Shown: in pieces, positions 22,906-34,269 of the stretch | Layout: each line of letters begins with the position of its first letter | Position numbering within the stretch: position 1 is the first letter of the stretch | Assembly: GCA_022036555.1 (NCBI GenBank) | Contig: CM039133.1 | Span: 44,964,718-45,028,717, forward strand | Length of the DNA: 64,000 nucleotides | From: Microstegium vimineum | Lineage: Eukaryota; Streptophyta; Magnoliopsida; Poales; Poaceae | Reading direction: 5' to 3' | Position numbers and translations under genes: made by a program | Notes under the pieces: generated by a model | The model's input: only the letters and a program-made list of their open reading frames with translations | Told to the model about the DNA's origin: nothing | Databases searched by the model: none

Positions 22906-24835
22906 GGAGAGTCTCCCATGTGTTTTGGTTTTGAGTAATTGATGAAACCTACTTAGGTACTAACCTTGGATCTCTAAGTGTGACTCATGAGATAGGTTGG
23001 TACATGCCATGTGATGGAGCAAGGTGGATCATTGGTGGATAGCACAAGCTCTAGCATGGTGAAGGAGATGGAAAGGAAAATGGTATGAAGGCAAAAGTGA
23101 TTGCTAGGAACCATTTTCGGTTTGGTGATCAAGACATTATAGAGGATGTGATCACATTTAGGATAGATAGCCGTACTATCAAGGAGGGAGCTCTTAAGTA
23201 TGATTACGATTATCATGTGCCATTAGGTTCATATGGATTGCATTAAAATAAATTAAACTAGTGAAACAACCAACTTAATCCAAGATAATTGTGAACTAAA
23301 AGCTAACACACGTACACAAGTGGAGGGATCACTTAGTGTTAGCTCTTGGAAGCTTGGAGAAGTTGGAGAAGTGTTGGGCAGCTCAAAAGAGCTTCGGACT
23401 GAGGTCCAGACGCTAGGGTTTTGGTATGTCCGGACCATCGCGTGTGCGTCCGGACACCCACCCTAGGTGGATCGGCAGAGGAGAGGAGACGGGACGCTGT
23501 TCGCGGTCCGGACGCAAGGAACCGAACGCGCGTCCGGATGACCTGCCCTCTCTGTTGCTCTCTAGGTGGAGCAACCGGACGCAGATGATGGTCCGGTTGA
23601 AGGAACCAGACGCACATCCGGGTGTTGGAGGCTTACTGGACCCTCTCTGTTTTGGGGTCCGGTCGCTGGAGGCGTTGGTCCGGACCCGCACTATTGCAAG
23701 CATCCGGAACCACGTGGCAAGCAGAGGCGAGCGCGGGAAGTAGCCGTTTCAAACGGGGGCCTGTCCGGATGCAGACGCGTTAGTCCGGTCTGCACTTTGG
23801 GTGCGACCGGAGTCAGCGTCCGGAGGCTCAAGCAGAGCTGTTTGCTCTCGGCTGTTGATGGGTCCGGATGCAAATGATGGTCCGGACCCCCTATGAAAAG
23901 TTCGTCCGGATGGGACGTAGAGGCTCAGTTTTGGGGGGCAAAACGGCTAGTTGTTGAGTGAGGGCTATATAAGTGATATGGCCGGCCCTTTGGGGCATCT
24001 CTTGCACATTCTACTCACTCACACATTTGTTCTTTCTTGAGAAGCTTCCACCACTCATCCTCTAAACATATTTGACATATTCTAGAGAGATAGAGTGAAT
24101 CCAAGTGCATTGCTTTGTTGATTGCATACTAGTGGCACTTGGTGATCGTCGTCATCGCGGAGCTTTTGTTATTCTTGGAGATTGCCATCTCCTAGATGGC
24201 TTGGTGCGACAAGGATCGTTGAGCGGAGGAAGGTGATTGTCTCCGGCTCTGATCGGTGGATTGTGAGGGGTTCTTGAACCTACCCCGCGGGAGATTCGCA
24301 AAAGGTATCTCTAGTGGATTCCGCGTAGCTTGGGGATCCCCATCTTGTGTTGGTTGTGCGGCACCCTTGAACAGGTTTGGTTTTGATTGCCAATTAGCGC
24401 ATGAACCTCCAAATGGGTGTATCGCTACAACGAGGACTAGCTTGTTGGCAAACAAGTGAACCTCGGTAAAAATTTTGTGTCACATTGTCTCTACCTTGGA
24501 TTTGATTTTGTGATTGATTGGTTATCTTATTGCTACTCTCCACGTTGGTATAACCTTCCTAACTCTAGCTTTGCATTACATTCTTTACATTCTTGCAAAG
24601 TAGAGCCTCTAGCTTAGCTTGTGTAGCTTAGCATAGTTTCTTTAGTTATCTAGCTCTTGTGTGTGACATAGAATATATCTTGCTAGTAACTAGAATTGGT
24701 AGGTGGCTTGCCTAACCTTAGAGCTATAGCAAACTTGCATAAAGCCGTGTTTTATTCTAATAAGTTTGCTTAAGTGTTGTTGTAGAAAATTTAATTAGGC
24801 TATTCACCCCCCTCTAGCCATACCTAGACCTTTCA
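22906..24835 (+). mobile_element. Solo LTR of a Copia element, in Gypsy-1
   Basis: Flanked by the exact duplication tcacc (22901-22905 and 24836-24840). It ends 'aggctattcaccc...gacctttca' like the Copia-1 LTR and shares 'ttggttttgagtaattgatg' near its start, 'gatcaagacattatagag' and a GTCCGGAC-rich middle (23380-23930). The first bases have decayed from the usual TGAAAG. There is no internal coding region, so it is a solo LTR of 1.93 kb, a related but different family from Copia-1. Confidence 0.82.
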
Positions 24836-25497
24836 TCACCCCAAATCAGTTTCATCTAGTAGCCGGGTCCGTTTGATGGGTCCCAGGGCCTGCTGGCTTC
24901 CTTTGACAGGAATACCATGAACCAATCATCCATAAAGACGGTCTCAAATATGAAATCTAGGAATGATCTTAGCATCCAATTGCCAGGCTAATGACCGCTA
25001 GCGTGTCCGTTCCCTATTCGCCCCTCGCTCTGTCGTCCTGAGGCGGCCATTTCAAACACTGCTGAGTCGACCTTCATTTCTCTGGACTGTAGTGGGCCGT
25101 CGGGGCGTCTATAGACCCTATCCCTTTGGCTTACCTGGGCCCATGGGCCGTCGCCGCTGGTCGCGCCATGTGTGCATCCCTCCGGCCCTTGCGTTTGTTG
25201 GCCGAGCTCGGACGAGCCGGAGGTTTCGTTGCTGTGTGCTGGGGACGCATACAGAAAAGATCTTGCGTGCATAGTGTGTTGGGCCCCAGGTGGATCCTGT
25301 AATGATGTTAGGTACAGGATGCGGGATTTGGAGCGAGAGAAAAGTCGGGCGGTGTTAGTTACTTGCCGTCGCGTGCGGCTCCCGGTATTCTGGCGTATAG
25401 TGGAGTGGACGTAACTGAGCGACCGCATTTAATGCGACTCGGGTCGTGGCGTCGTGCACATGGGGAGCCGTGGAGGCGCCGCTCCGCCTTCCGCCCC

Positions 25498-25508
25498 CTT
25501 ATAAATAT
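25498..25508 (+). promoter_or_regulatory. TATA box upstream of the accessory ORF
   Basis: CTTATAAATAT lies about 165 bp before the ATG at 25670 and faces the accessory ORF, antisense to gag-pro. It suggests the ORF has its own promoter. Confidence 0.5.
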
Positions 25509-25669
25509 CTGCGCGTTGTGTTACCCCTTGTGAGCTTGCACTGTTCGCCTCCTTCGCCGCTTTGTCTTGCTCGCGCCGAATCCTCCGAAGATAGGGTTTG
25601 CGTTGCAATGCGTCCGTCTTAGCCACATCTTGCGCCGCGCCGCGTGCCGCTTCCCGGGAGAAGTTTCTG

Positions 25670-28600
25670 ATGGCCGGGGTACCTCCGGAGAGGAGCTGGC
25701 CCCAATGCGAGGCTGAGCATGAGCGGGCGCTCGAGCTGGTGGACGCGGGGCTGCTACGCCCCGATCTCTCTGCCAACGATGACATCGAATGGATCGTTCC
25801 CACCGGTGTCGACTGGCCGGACCCGCCGAGCGGGTACGTGGTCTCCTTCCTGCCGTTCCATGAGCGCGGGTTTGGGATGCCGCCGTCTCGCTTCTTCCGG
25901 GGGATCCTTCATCATTATGGGATTGAGATCCACAATCTCAATCCTAACTCCGTCCTCCATCTCGCGGCCTTTGCGGCCATGTCGGAGGGGATATTGGCGA
26001 CGAAGCCGGACTACAACTTGTGGAGGTTCTTCTTCGAGGCGACGGTATTCCTCCTCTATTCTGGAGGGGTGAGATGGGTGGTGTCGAGCGGAGGGTGCGC
26101 CATCAGCCTCCGCTCCGCCAACTCCCATCTCTACATGCCGGGGCGAATGAGCTCGTCCAACCGAGGGTGGCGCTCGCAGTGGTTCTACATTAGGAACCAC
26201 CCTGAGGCGCGACTCCCGGAATACACGGGCCGGCATTTTGCCGAGGAGCCCTCCAGGTGGAACGACGACCTGTCCCCGGAGGAGCTCTCGGGGACAGCGC
26301 CCTATATCCGGAGCTTGAGGCAGCTCCACGACCAGGAGCTGAACCTTTCCGGGGTCGTCGCGTAGTTCCTGCAGCGCCGGGTGCTCCCGCTTATGGCGCG
26401 GGTGCGATAGCTGAACGACATGGTGCCCGGGGCATCGCGTGAGGGATCCGCCATGGCGGAGGTGGACCTGGGGCTGGAGGACGCGGTCGACGTCGCTCGG
26501 GGGCTGCTCGGGGACGCTTTGAATGAAGACGGCGTCTACTGTTGCCCGCCGATGCGCACTGACCTCAACTTTGTCGAGCTGGTGAGTCAGGGCCGTACTG
26601 TGGTGTCCTTTTCCCGTGCTTCCTTTACTTGGTGGTACCAATTCGCGCGCCGTCCGTGCTTCTTCTGCACGGGCCCCTCTCGGTGGCTCGCCATGTGGCC
26701 GCACCTCTTCCCGCTTCGCCAAGGCAAGGCGCGGCGAACATGGGTTGGGTCCCGCCACAGCCGGCGGACGTGGACTGGGAGGACATCGGGGAGGACGACG
26801 ATGATGATGACGACGAGGACATGCGTCCTCTATCCGAGGTGGTTCCCGCGCTTCGAACGGCGGGGCCACTGCGCCGGCCGGCTGGGACCGGTGAGGGTGC
26901 CGCCGGTGAGGGTGCTCGGCGCGCACCTGGCCCCTGGTAGTTCCGGGGGCGGCGCTGCTGGCAGTATTCCGACCACTCCTCTTCCTGGCTCACTCGCGGA
27001 AGGCGGGGGCGGCGAGCGGAGCGGTGGTTCGGGGTCCTCGAGCCGTGGCGTAACGAAGTTGTTACAAAAGCGTGGCCGCGTCTTCTCCCGCGGTAAGCCT
27101 GCTTTGCACGGTGTCCTTCTCCATTCTATCAATGAGGTAGGCTATTTGTGGCATGAACACGGGCTGGACGTTGTAGGGCCATCGGGGGCTCCGAATATGC
27201 GGGCTGGAAGAAACTGCGCCGGGAGACGCCTCCGGTTGGTCCGGGGCGGGACGTCGCGGCTTTGGCCATAGGTTCGACGGACGCCGCCGGGACCGGGAGT
27301 GGCCCGAGCCCAAACAATGCCGCCGCGGTTGGTGCGGCGTCGCAGACTCCTTCTGACGCCGGCCCTGTGGTCGTCGTGCAATCCTCTCCCCCGGAGGTGG
27401 TAGTCGTCAACGACTCTGGGGAGGAGGGTGGCCTGGACGTCACCGTGGCTATAGACGTCGAGGAGGTCCAGACGGACGCGACGTTGGGGGACGTTGCGGT
27501 GACGGCCAGCGTGGGGGAGGAGAGATGTCTGGGCGGCCCCCTCCCCGCGACGGGTCGCCTCGTGACGTGATAGTCCCCTGGTTGTTCACAAAGGAGGAGT
27601 TGGTGGCCGCGCGGGCGTCGAAAGCTGTTCTCCCCCAGTCCGGCATGACTTCACAGGGCGTGCCGGCTGGCTCCGAGGGAGAGACCACTCCTTGGGCCCT
27701 TCACTGGCTTGGCGCTGACCGTCACTCCTTCGGGGATGCTGACCCGATCGCGTGGGTCAACCGGGAAAACCCAGGGGAGCCAGTGTTCGTGCTCGACGAC
27801 CAGCGCGAACTTCGACACTGGCAACGTGTTGCGAGCTCTCGCCGGGAGCATGGCCGCCGCGTGGCGCGTGCGGTGGATGAGCTCCAGCGATCGGTCACGT
27901 TGCTCAACGATGACCACTCTCATCATGGCATTGTGAGAAGCCACCCGAACGTAAGCGTTGTTTCTTTTGTTTCGGTCGACTTCCTGACATCCCTTTCCCC
28001 GCAGATCCTGATGTCAATGAGCGCTGAGAAGTCCGAGTTCCTCCGCTGTGAAGTTGGGCGGTGGGACCCCGAGTTGTGGGCAGAAGCCGGGGATACAGAC
28101 GTGGCCGAGACCCTCTTGACTGCTCGCAGCCGAGTGGTTGAGCTGGAGGAGCAGCTGAGGGCCTTGGAGGCGAGGGAGGGAGACGCCCGAGCATCAGCAC
28201 GCCGGGACGCGACCGACATCGAGCGGGTTGAACGAGAGCGGGACGTAGCCCGTACCGGTGCTGAGGATATCCGCAAGATGCTGGAGAACGAGCGCGCGGC
28301 GCGTCAGGCTGAAGTTGAGCACCTGACGACCGAGCCCAAGGCCGAGGCGGAAGCGCGGCGCCGGGCCGTCTCGGCGCTGAGCTCTATTGAGGAGGAGCGC
28401 GACACCATGCGGCACCAGCGTGACTTCATCCGCCGGGAGCGAGATAGCGCCGTGGCCCGCTTCGAGAACCTGTCCAACCGGGCGCGCGAGCGTAATGCTG
28501 ACGCCGACCGGAGGATTTTGGAGTTCTCCGCCCAGGTCGGTGAGTTGACAACGGTCGCCTCGCAGCTCCACGCGACGGTCAACGGCCTAGAGGCGGAGAA

Positions 28601-28740
28601 CGCAGGTATGTTTCCTTCGTTTGTTTGTTTGCCTCGGTGTCATGTGTCATTTATTTTGGGGTTCAGATCCCCTTTTTGTTGTTTCAGCGTTGCAGGCCAG
28701 CGCGCAGGAGGCACAGGTGTTGCGGGAGGCCGTGCACGAG
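25670..28740 (+). pseudogene. Gypsy accessory ORF ('putative gypsy type transposon' protein), split by introns and stops
   Basis: Encodes the plant-specific family often listed as putative gypsy type transposon (PF04195-like); its function is unknown. From ATG 25670 the protein reads MAGVPPERSWP and continues with PTGVDWPDPPSGYVVSF, a GFGMPPSRFFRGILHHYG block and NLNPNSVLHLAAF. Two in-frame TAG codons (26363-26365, 26408-26410) break it. Probable introns are 26582-26760, about 27949-28004 and about 28605-28688. An Asp-rich stretch lies near 26790-26820, with a further stop at 26938-26940. From 27525 a long Glu/Arg-rich part (28010-28600) is a predicted coiled coil. It ends abruptly at about 28740, where minus-strand protease sequence begins. 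It is transcribed antisense to gag. The nonsense codons make this copy unlikely to encode a full protein. Confidence 0.75.
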
Positions 28741-29265
28741 GTGAGATACTTGGTTCGAAAGTTGTCCGGCTCCCCGAACGTGACGGGCAGGTCCATCTGC
28801 CCCAGGGGTACCATTTGTTTCCCGGGAATGATCCCCTAAAAAGGAGCCCCGAGGATCGAAGCTTTTCTCTACGTAGGCCGAGGGCCTCGAAGGCGTTATA
28901 GTACATGATGTTGAGGATGCTGCCCCGGTCCATCAGTACTTTGGTGAAGCGTACGCTCCCTATGATCGGGTCCACGACGAGTGGATAACGACCCGGGTGG
29001 GGAACGTGGCTTGGATGGTCATCTCGACCGAACGTGATGTCGGGCTCCGACCAGTCGAGGTATGTCGGAGTTGCCGGGGCGACTGCGAAGACCTCGCGTC
29101 GCTCCTTCTTCTGCCGGTGCTTGCACTTGTAGGCCTCTGGGCCCCCAAAGATCATGAGGCACTTGTTGACGTGGGGGTATGAGTCTTCGCGACCCCCGTC
29201 CTCGTCCTAGCCTTCTGACTGCTTCGGCTCGTCCTTGTCAGGGACGGCCTTGAAGTACTTGTCCA
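28741..29265 (-). pseudogene. Gypsy retropepsin-like protease, C-terminally cut
   Basis: The minus frame at 28850-29155 reads YLDWSEPDITFGRDDHPSHV, then GSVRFTKVLMDRGSILNIMY, the active-site region of Tat-group proteases, with D-R-G-S at the motif. After a frameshift near 28830 the next segment, with 'DLPVTFGEPDNFRTKYL', continues to about 28741, where accessory ORF sequence starts. The upstream part (29266-29340) carries the conserved PCPYH motif. RT, RNase H and integrase, which should follow, are absent. Confidence 0.75.
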
Positions 29266-31500
29266 TCATGTCACGCTGCTGGAGTGTGTGTTTGACTGGT
29301 CCGTTGTGGTATGGGCATGGTTCCGTGAGCATGTCGTCGAACTTGCCCACCTTCTTCCCGCCCTGGGGACGGGGAGGCTTGCGGTCTGCCGCTGCGACAA
29401 CGTTGTCGCCGCCGCCATGTTGCGGCTTGCCCTTCTTCTTGTTCCTATTCTAGGCGCGGTTCGAGCCGCCTTCGCCGGCGGTCTCGACTTCCTTGCCCTT
29501 TCCCTTGTTGGGGTGGAATATTGCACCGACCGCCTCTTCTCCCGACGCGTAGCTCGTGGCGATGTCGAGGAGTCGTTCAGTGGTGCGAGGGTTGCTGCGG
29601 CCCAGCTCGTGGACTAGCTTTTTGCAGGTGGTGCCTGCGAGGAAGGCCCCGACCACGTCCGCGTCGGCCGCGGTCGGGAGCTTCGTGCACTCCTTAGAGA
29701 AGCGACAAATGTACTCCTGGAGGGACTCATCCGCCTTTTGTCTGCAGCTGCGGAGGTCCCAGGGGTTTCCTGGGCGCGTGTAGGTGCCTTGGAAGTTCTC
29801 GACAAAGGCCTGTCTCAGGGACTCCCACCCATCGATGGTGTTGGGAGGCCGATGCTCGAGCCACGTATGGGTCGAGTCCGAAAGATGGAGAGGTAAGTTG
29901 CGGATGATGAAGTCGTCATCGTCCGCGCTGCCGGCCTGACAGGCGAGGCGGTAGTCGTCGAGCCAGAGCCCGGGGTTTGTTTCCCCGGAGTAGCGAACGA
30001 CGTTGGTTGGTTGTCGAAAAGGGTGCGGGAACGGCGCGCGCCGGATGTGACGAATGAACGCCAAGGGGCCCGGTGGCTCCGGCATGGGAGGCCGGTCTTC
30101 ATCGCAGTCATATTGGCCACCACATCAGACGTGGTAGCCTCAGCTTACGCTGTCCTACTTGGCGTGCTTGCACGCATTGAGCGTGTCGCGTACGTCGCGC
30201 TTTTCGCCTACGCGAGCGTGCACGGTCGGACGCCGGTGTTCGGCCAGCGCGGGATCTGGATGGACCGACCCCTCGCGGTCGTTGGGAGCCGCACCGGCTG
30301 GGTGGCCGGCGCTGAGTCCGCGCCTCCGCGACGCGGATCTCTTGGCCTATTGTTCCGCGGCCCGCTCCAGAAGGGTCTTCAGCTCGTCGTGAGCGAGCTT
30401 GCCGTTGGGAGCATCTGGGATCAGAAGGTTGCGGAGCAATATCCTTGCTGCCGTGATGTTCTGGCTTGCCCGCGTGAACTGTTGCGTGCCATATTCGTCG
30501 TTGATGATGCGGTGATGTATCGCCCGGGCCTCCCTGCGAGCGCGAGGCTCCGCGGGATCCCTGGCGGCTTCACGCTCAAGCTTTTCGCGCTCGAACGTCA
30601 CCTTTCGCTGGCGCTCTGCGAGCTGTTGCTCTATGTCAAGGAGGTCGCAGAGCTGCTGCTGCCAGGCCTCCGAAGACTACGGGTCAGGCCTTGGCTGGGG
30701 TACCGGAACACCCGTCTGGCGGACAGGTTTGTGGTTGCCGTCGCCGTCGTCGTCCCCTCGTCGATGAGGGTGGGGTTGACGGCGGTTCCGGGTGGAGGTG
30801 TGTCGCACATGAAGCACTCGCGACCATGGTCCTCACTGAGATCGCTCGAGCCAGAGTTGAGCAGATAATTGCTGGCTTGGAGGAAGCCGTGAAGCGCCTC
30901 CTGATCCTCCAGACCATCGAAGTCCAGGGGGTCCCAGGGATCAACGCTCCCACGGCTTGAGTCGGTGTAAGATGTGGCCTCAGAGCTCATGAGGATATCG
31001 GAGGCGGAGCGAGAGTGGTGGGACGCGAGCCCCATTCGTGTCCCTTCCGCAAGGTCAGTATGGAACCATGCGGCCACCATCTCCGCATACGACGCGGCGA
31101 CACTCCTTACGCCGAAAGGTTGCGCCTGCGAGACAGACGCTTTGACGCGCCCAGGAGAGAGCGTCTGCCCTCCCGCGAGCTATGCTGTCACATTGGCGAA
31201 CGCAAAGTAGAGGTTGTGCAGGGACTCCCGAGTCAGCTGGGGTCCCATGAGCGCGTCGAGCTTGCGCTCGAATTGAGGATAATCGGCCCATGGGACGACC
31301 GCCCCATGAGCGGCTTGTTCCCCGGAGGGAGACAGATGGAGGTGGGCCATGGATGCGGTGATGGCGTCCATGGCTACCTTGGAGGATGCCGTAGGGAGAC
31401 GGAGAGCCAGGTCGGCCCCTGCCCGTGGCACTGGGAGTCCAGGCTACCTAAACGAACAATGGAGCCCAGAGCGAAATCAACGTGGCGATCAGCCATCCGA
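29266..31500 (-). pseudogene. Gypsy gag, frameshifted
   Basis: Several minus frames in order: 31431-31180 (SSKVAMDAITASMAHLHL...RESLHNLYFAF), 31080-30631 (acidic, PWDPLDFDGLEDQ), 30601-30347 (charged helix, FEREKLEREAARDPAEPRAR) and 30085-29450. The last contains the Retrotrans_gag core VRYSGETNPGLWLDDYRL, LPLHLSDSTHTWLEHRP, LRQAFVENFQGTYTRPG and FAGTTC-like end. Together they span one gag gene with frameshifts and stop codons, including TAG at 29450-29452. It would package element RNA if intact; it is not. Confidence 0.8.
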
Positions 31501-31530
31501 AACTCGAAAATGCAGGTGACACGCAAAGGT

Positions 31531-31550
31531 CCCCTACCTAGCGCTCCAAC
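31531..31550 (-). promoter_or_regulatory. Probable primer binding site region of Gypsy-1
   Basis: Minus-strand GTTGGAGCGCTAGGTAGGGG lies immediately after the 5' LTR end. The second copy at 63212-63231 has GTTGGCGCGCCAGGTAGGGG at the same place. Position argues for the primer site, but the tRNA partner was not determined. Confidence 0.5.
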
Positions 31551-32754
31551 TGTTGGTGTCTAAAATGGCGGGGACTAGACGGCCAACGAGTAAATTTCTA
31601 AGCGTGTCGGAGTTCGGATGGTTACACTCGGAGAACACAGAGGTTTATACTGGTTCGGGCACGAATGCCCTACGTCTAGTGTGTTGCGGGGTCGTATTAC
31701 CGAGTGTGGAGAGCTCATAGAGGGGAGCTACAAGCTTTGGTGAGAGAGGGAAGGCGGTTCCCAGGTCTTGTGCGTATGAGGTTCTTTGTTCTGGTGTGTG
31801 CTCGCGTGTGCGCGAGTTTGGGTGTGTGTGAATGAATGTTGGAATGTCGAGAGAGGGAGAGATGGAGGAGTACAGTAGAGAGAGGGGGTGTGAATGTGGG
31901 CCCGGCTTGGGCTACTGCCGAGGGGGGGCGTTGTCTTCATTCTGTCTTCCTTTCTGAGGAAAATTGCGCTAGTAGACACATGTTCGGGTCCTGTTCATCC
32001 TTGTTGTGCTGTAGCCATACGTCTTGTGACCGGGAACTCCACCGTTCCCTTACCTGGGCATGGGCCGGGGCTGGCCGCACAGGACCGGGCACCCCCGCAT
32101 TCCGTCATACAGGGCTGATGATGCCCTAATCCCTATTGGAGTGTTCGTCGGTGGTATGGCGCGGATGTAGCGCGCAGAATTCGCCGGTTAGGCAGCACAG
32201 GACCTTGTACCGCAGGGTGAACAGAGGTTGGCATGACGACTCATGCCTTGAACCCCATCCCTGAGGATGGAGGGCACTGTGGACCTTTTGACTATACGGA
32301 CTAAGGCATCCCAGACTGTTGATGGTGGTGAGATCTCCGAAGGTGAGGGACGTCACGGGTGACGTCTCCCCGGCTCGGACGGGGCGGAAGAGCCCCCGAG
32401 GGTTGATGACGTCTCGGATGACGCCACCTTGGCTCGGGTGAAGAGGAAGGGCCCCCGAGGGTTGATGACGTCCCGGATGACGCCACCTTGGCTCGGGCGG
32501 GGCGGAAGAGTCCCCGAGGGTTGATGGCGTCACGGATGAGGCCACCTTGGCTCGGGCGAGGTGGAAGAGCCCTCGAGGGTTCATGGCGTCACGGATGATG
32601 CCACCTTGGCTCGGGCGAGGCGGAAGAGCCCCCGAGGGTTGATGGCGTCACGGATGACGCCACCTTGGCTCGGGCGAGGCGGAAGAGCCCCCGTTGGTGA
32701 TTTTGTTTTTGTGGAGTCTGGTAGATTGGGTACCCTATTTCTAGGTATTCGACA
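31551..32754 (-). repeat. 5' LTR of Gypsy-1, complete
   Basis: 1204 bp, TGTCGAATACC at the minus-strand start (32754) to GACACCAACA at the end (31551), so TG...CA ends. It matches the partial LTR at 20131-20955 and the one at 63232-64000. Confidence 0.88.
32391..32685. repeat. 59-bp tandem repeat, five copies, in Gypsy 5' LTR
   Basis: Exactly 5 x 59 = 295 bp with few differences between units ('cccccgagggttgatg' to 'cgaggcggaag'). Partner of the six-copy array at 20541-20893. Confidence 0.9.
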
Positions 32755-34165
32755 GTTTGGACAAGGTCACTCCCAATGAAGTTCTTGGTGAGATTATGAC
32801 CGAAGAGCAATACAATGAAGAAAGTGAAGAAGAAGAGGTCAAGGAAGAAAAGAAAGAAAAGAAGAGCTTAACATTCAAGGCTTCATCATCCAAGAGCAAG
32901 GGCAAAGAAAAGAAGCAAGATTCTAGTGATGATGAAGATGCAAGTGATGTTGATGATGAGATGATGGCCCTCTTTGTGCGCAAGTTTGGCAAATTCATGA
33001 AGAAGAAGGGCTATGGTGCTAGGAAGAGAAGAGATAACTTCAAGAGCAAAGAATATGAGAAGAGATGCTACAAGTGCAAGAGCACCGGTCACATGATTGC
33101 GGATTATCCCAATCATAGTGATGATGATGTGAAGAAGAAGAGCAAACATGATAAGAATGAGAAGAATCTATCCTTCACCAAGAAGAAGTGTGAATCATAT
33201 ATGGTGACTTGGGATAGTAGTGACTCTTCCGATGATGACTCTAGTGATGATGAGAGGAAGAAGTCCAAGAAGAAGGCTTTCGCTAGCATTGCTATCAACA
33301 ACAAGCCATCCATCTTCGACACTCCATCATGCTTCATGGCTAAGCCAACTAAGGTACAATCTCATGATGATAGTGATAGTGATGATGAGGAGGAGTACTC
33401 CAAGGAGGAACTAGTTGATATGATGAAGCAAACTTATGATTGCTTTGAGACAAAGAGGAAGGAGTGCAAAGAATTGAACACGAAGCTTAAGGCTCTTGAA
33501 CAATCCTTTGATGAGCTCAATGGCTCTCATGAGAGGCTAATGGAAGCCCATGAGAATCTTGAGAGGACTCACCACAAGCTTGAAAAGGCTCACTCCTCTC
33601 TCCTTGATCAAAACAAGGATAAGGTTGTTGCATCATGTAACATTGGAGTAACTTGTGATATATTCTAGATGAATCATTTTTCACTCCTATCATTGTTGCC
33701 CCAACCAAAACACAATGTAGCACCTCCACTTGCACATCTACTAGTGATAGCTCAAAGGATGATGCTACACTAGTGATTGAAAATGAAAAATTGAAAAATG
33801 ATGTTAATGAACTCACTCATGCTTTGGGTAAGGCATATGGTGGAGATGCCCACTTGCTAAAGTGCTTGGATAGCCAAAGATTTTCCCTTTGCCAAGAGGG
33901 ATTGGGCTATACCCCCAAGAAGGGCAAGTCGGCCTTTATAACTCCTAAGCCTAGCTTTGTGAGAAGCAATGGTCGGTTTTACAACAAATGCAAGCAAGTG
34001 GGGCATGTTGACCAATATTCCAAACTTAACATGAGCCAAACCAAGTTTGTTAAAGCTACCTCTATGCACTTTGATTCATGTTATATGCTTACCAAAAGTG
34101 CTAAAGGTATCATGGCTAAGTATGTTGGCACATCCATTGTTGGCCCAAAGAAGAAGGCTATTTGA
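32755..34165 (+). pseudogene. Copia-1 gag, N-terminally truncated
   Basis: The frame 32757-33668 encodes Lys/Asp/Glu-rich gag sequence with a zinc-knuckle core CYKCKSTGHMIADYP, whose last Cys is replaced by Tyr. A coiled-coil stretch follows (33430-33620). After a stop at 33666-33668, similar sequence resumes at 33773-34165 with a second knuckle-like CKQVGHVDQY, again lacking the last Cys. The gag start was removed with the Gypsy boundary deletion. Asp/Ser runs and these repeats are typical of SIRE/Opie-type gag. Confidence 0.8.
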
Positions 34166-34269
34166 GTGCCAAAATCCTTGGTCACTAAATTTGGAGGACC
34201 CAAACAAGTATGGGTACCTAAGAAGAACTAAATTGTTTTGTTGGTAAATTACAAAGCCAGAGGAAGGCA

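Larger units (their letters stand above)
20131..32754 (-). mobile_element. Gypsy LTR retrotransposon, Tat-like layout, lacking RT/RNase H/integrase
   Basis: Read on the minus strand: complete 5' LTR (32754-31551), probable primer site, split gag (about 31500-29266), protease (29265-28741), then directly an antisense accessory ORF (28740-25670 on plus), an untranslated region interrupted by a solo LTR, a polypurine tract, and a 3' LTR missing its last ~376 bp (20955-20131). The accessory ORF antisense to gag-pol and next to the 3' LTR matches grass Tat-group elements (RIRE2/Grande/Cinful kind). It interrupts the gag region of Copia-1 at 32754/32755. Its other edge was lost in a deletion together with part of the Copia LTR. 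Confidence 0.82.

Noticed and set aside
25754..26926. 390-codon minus frame opposite the accessory ORF
   Set aside because: No recognisable domain, and the plus strand carries family motifs and introns. The gag-pro of the minus strand ends upstream of it.
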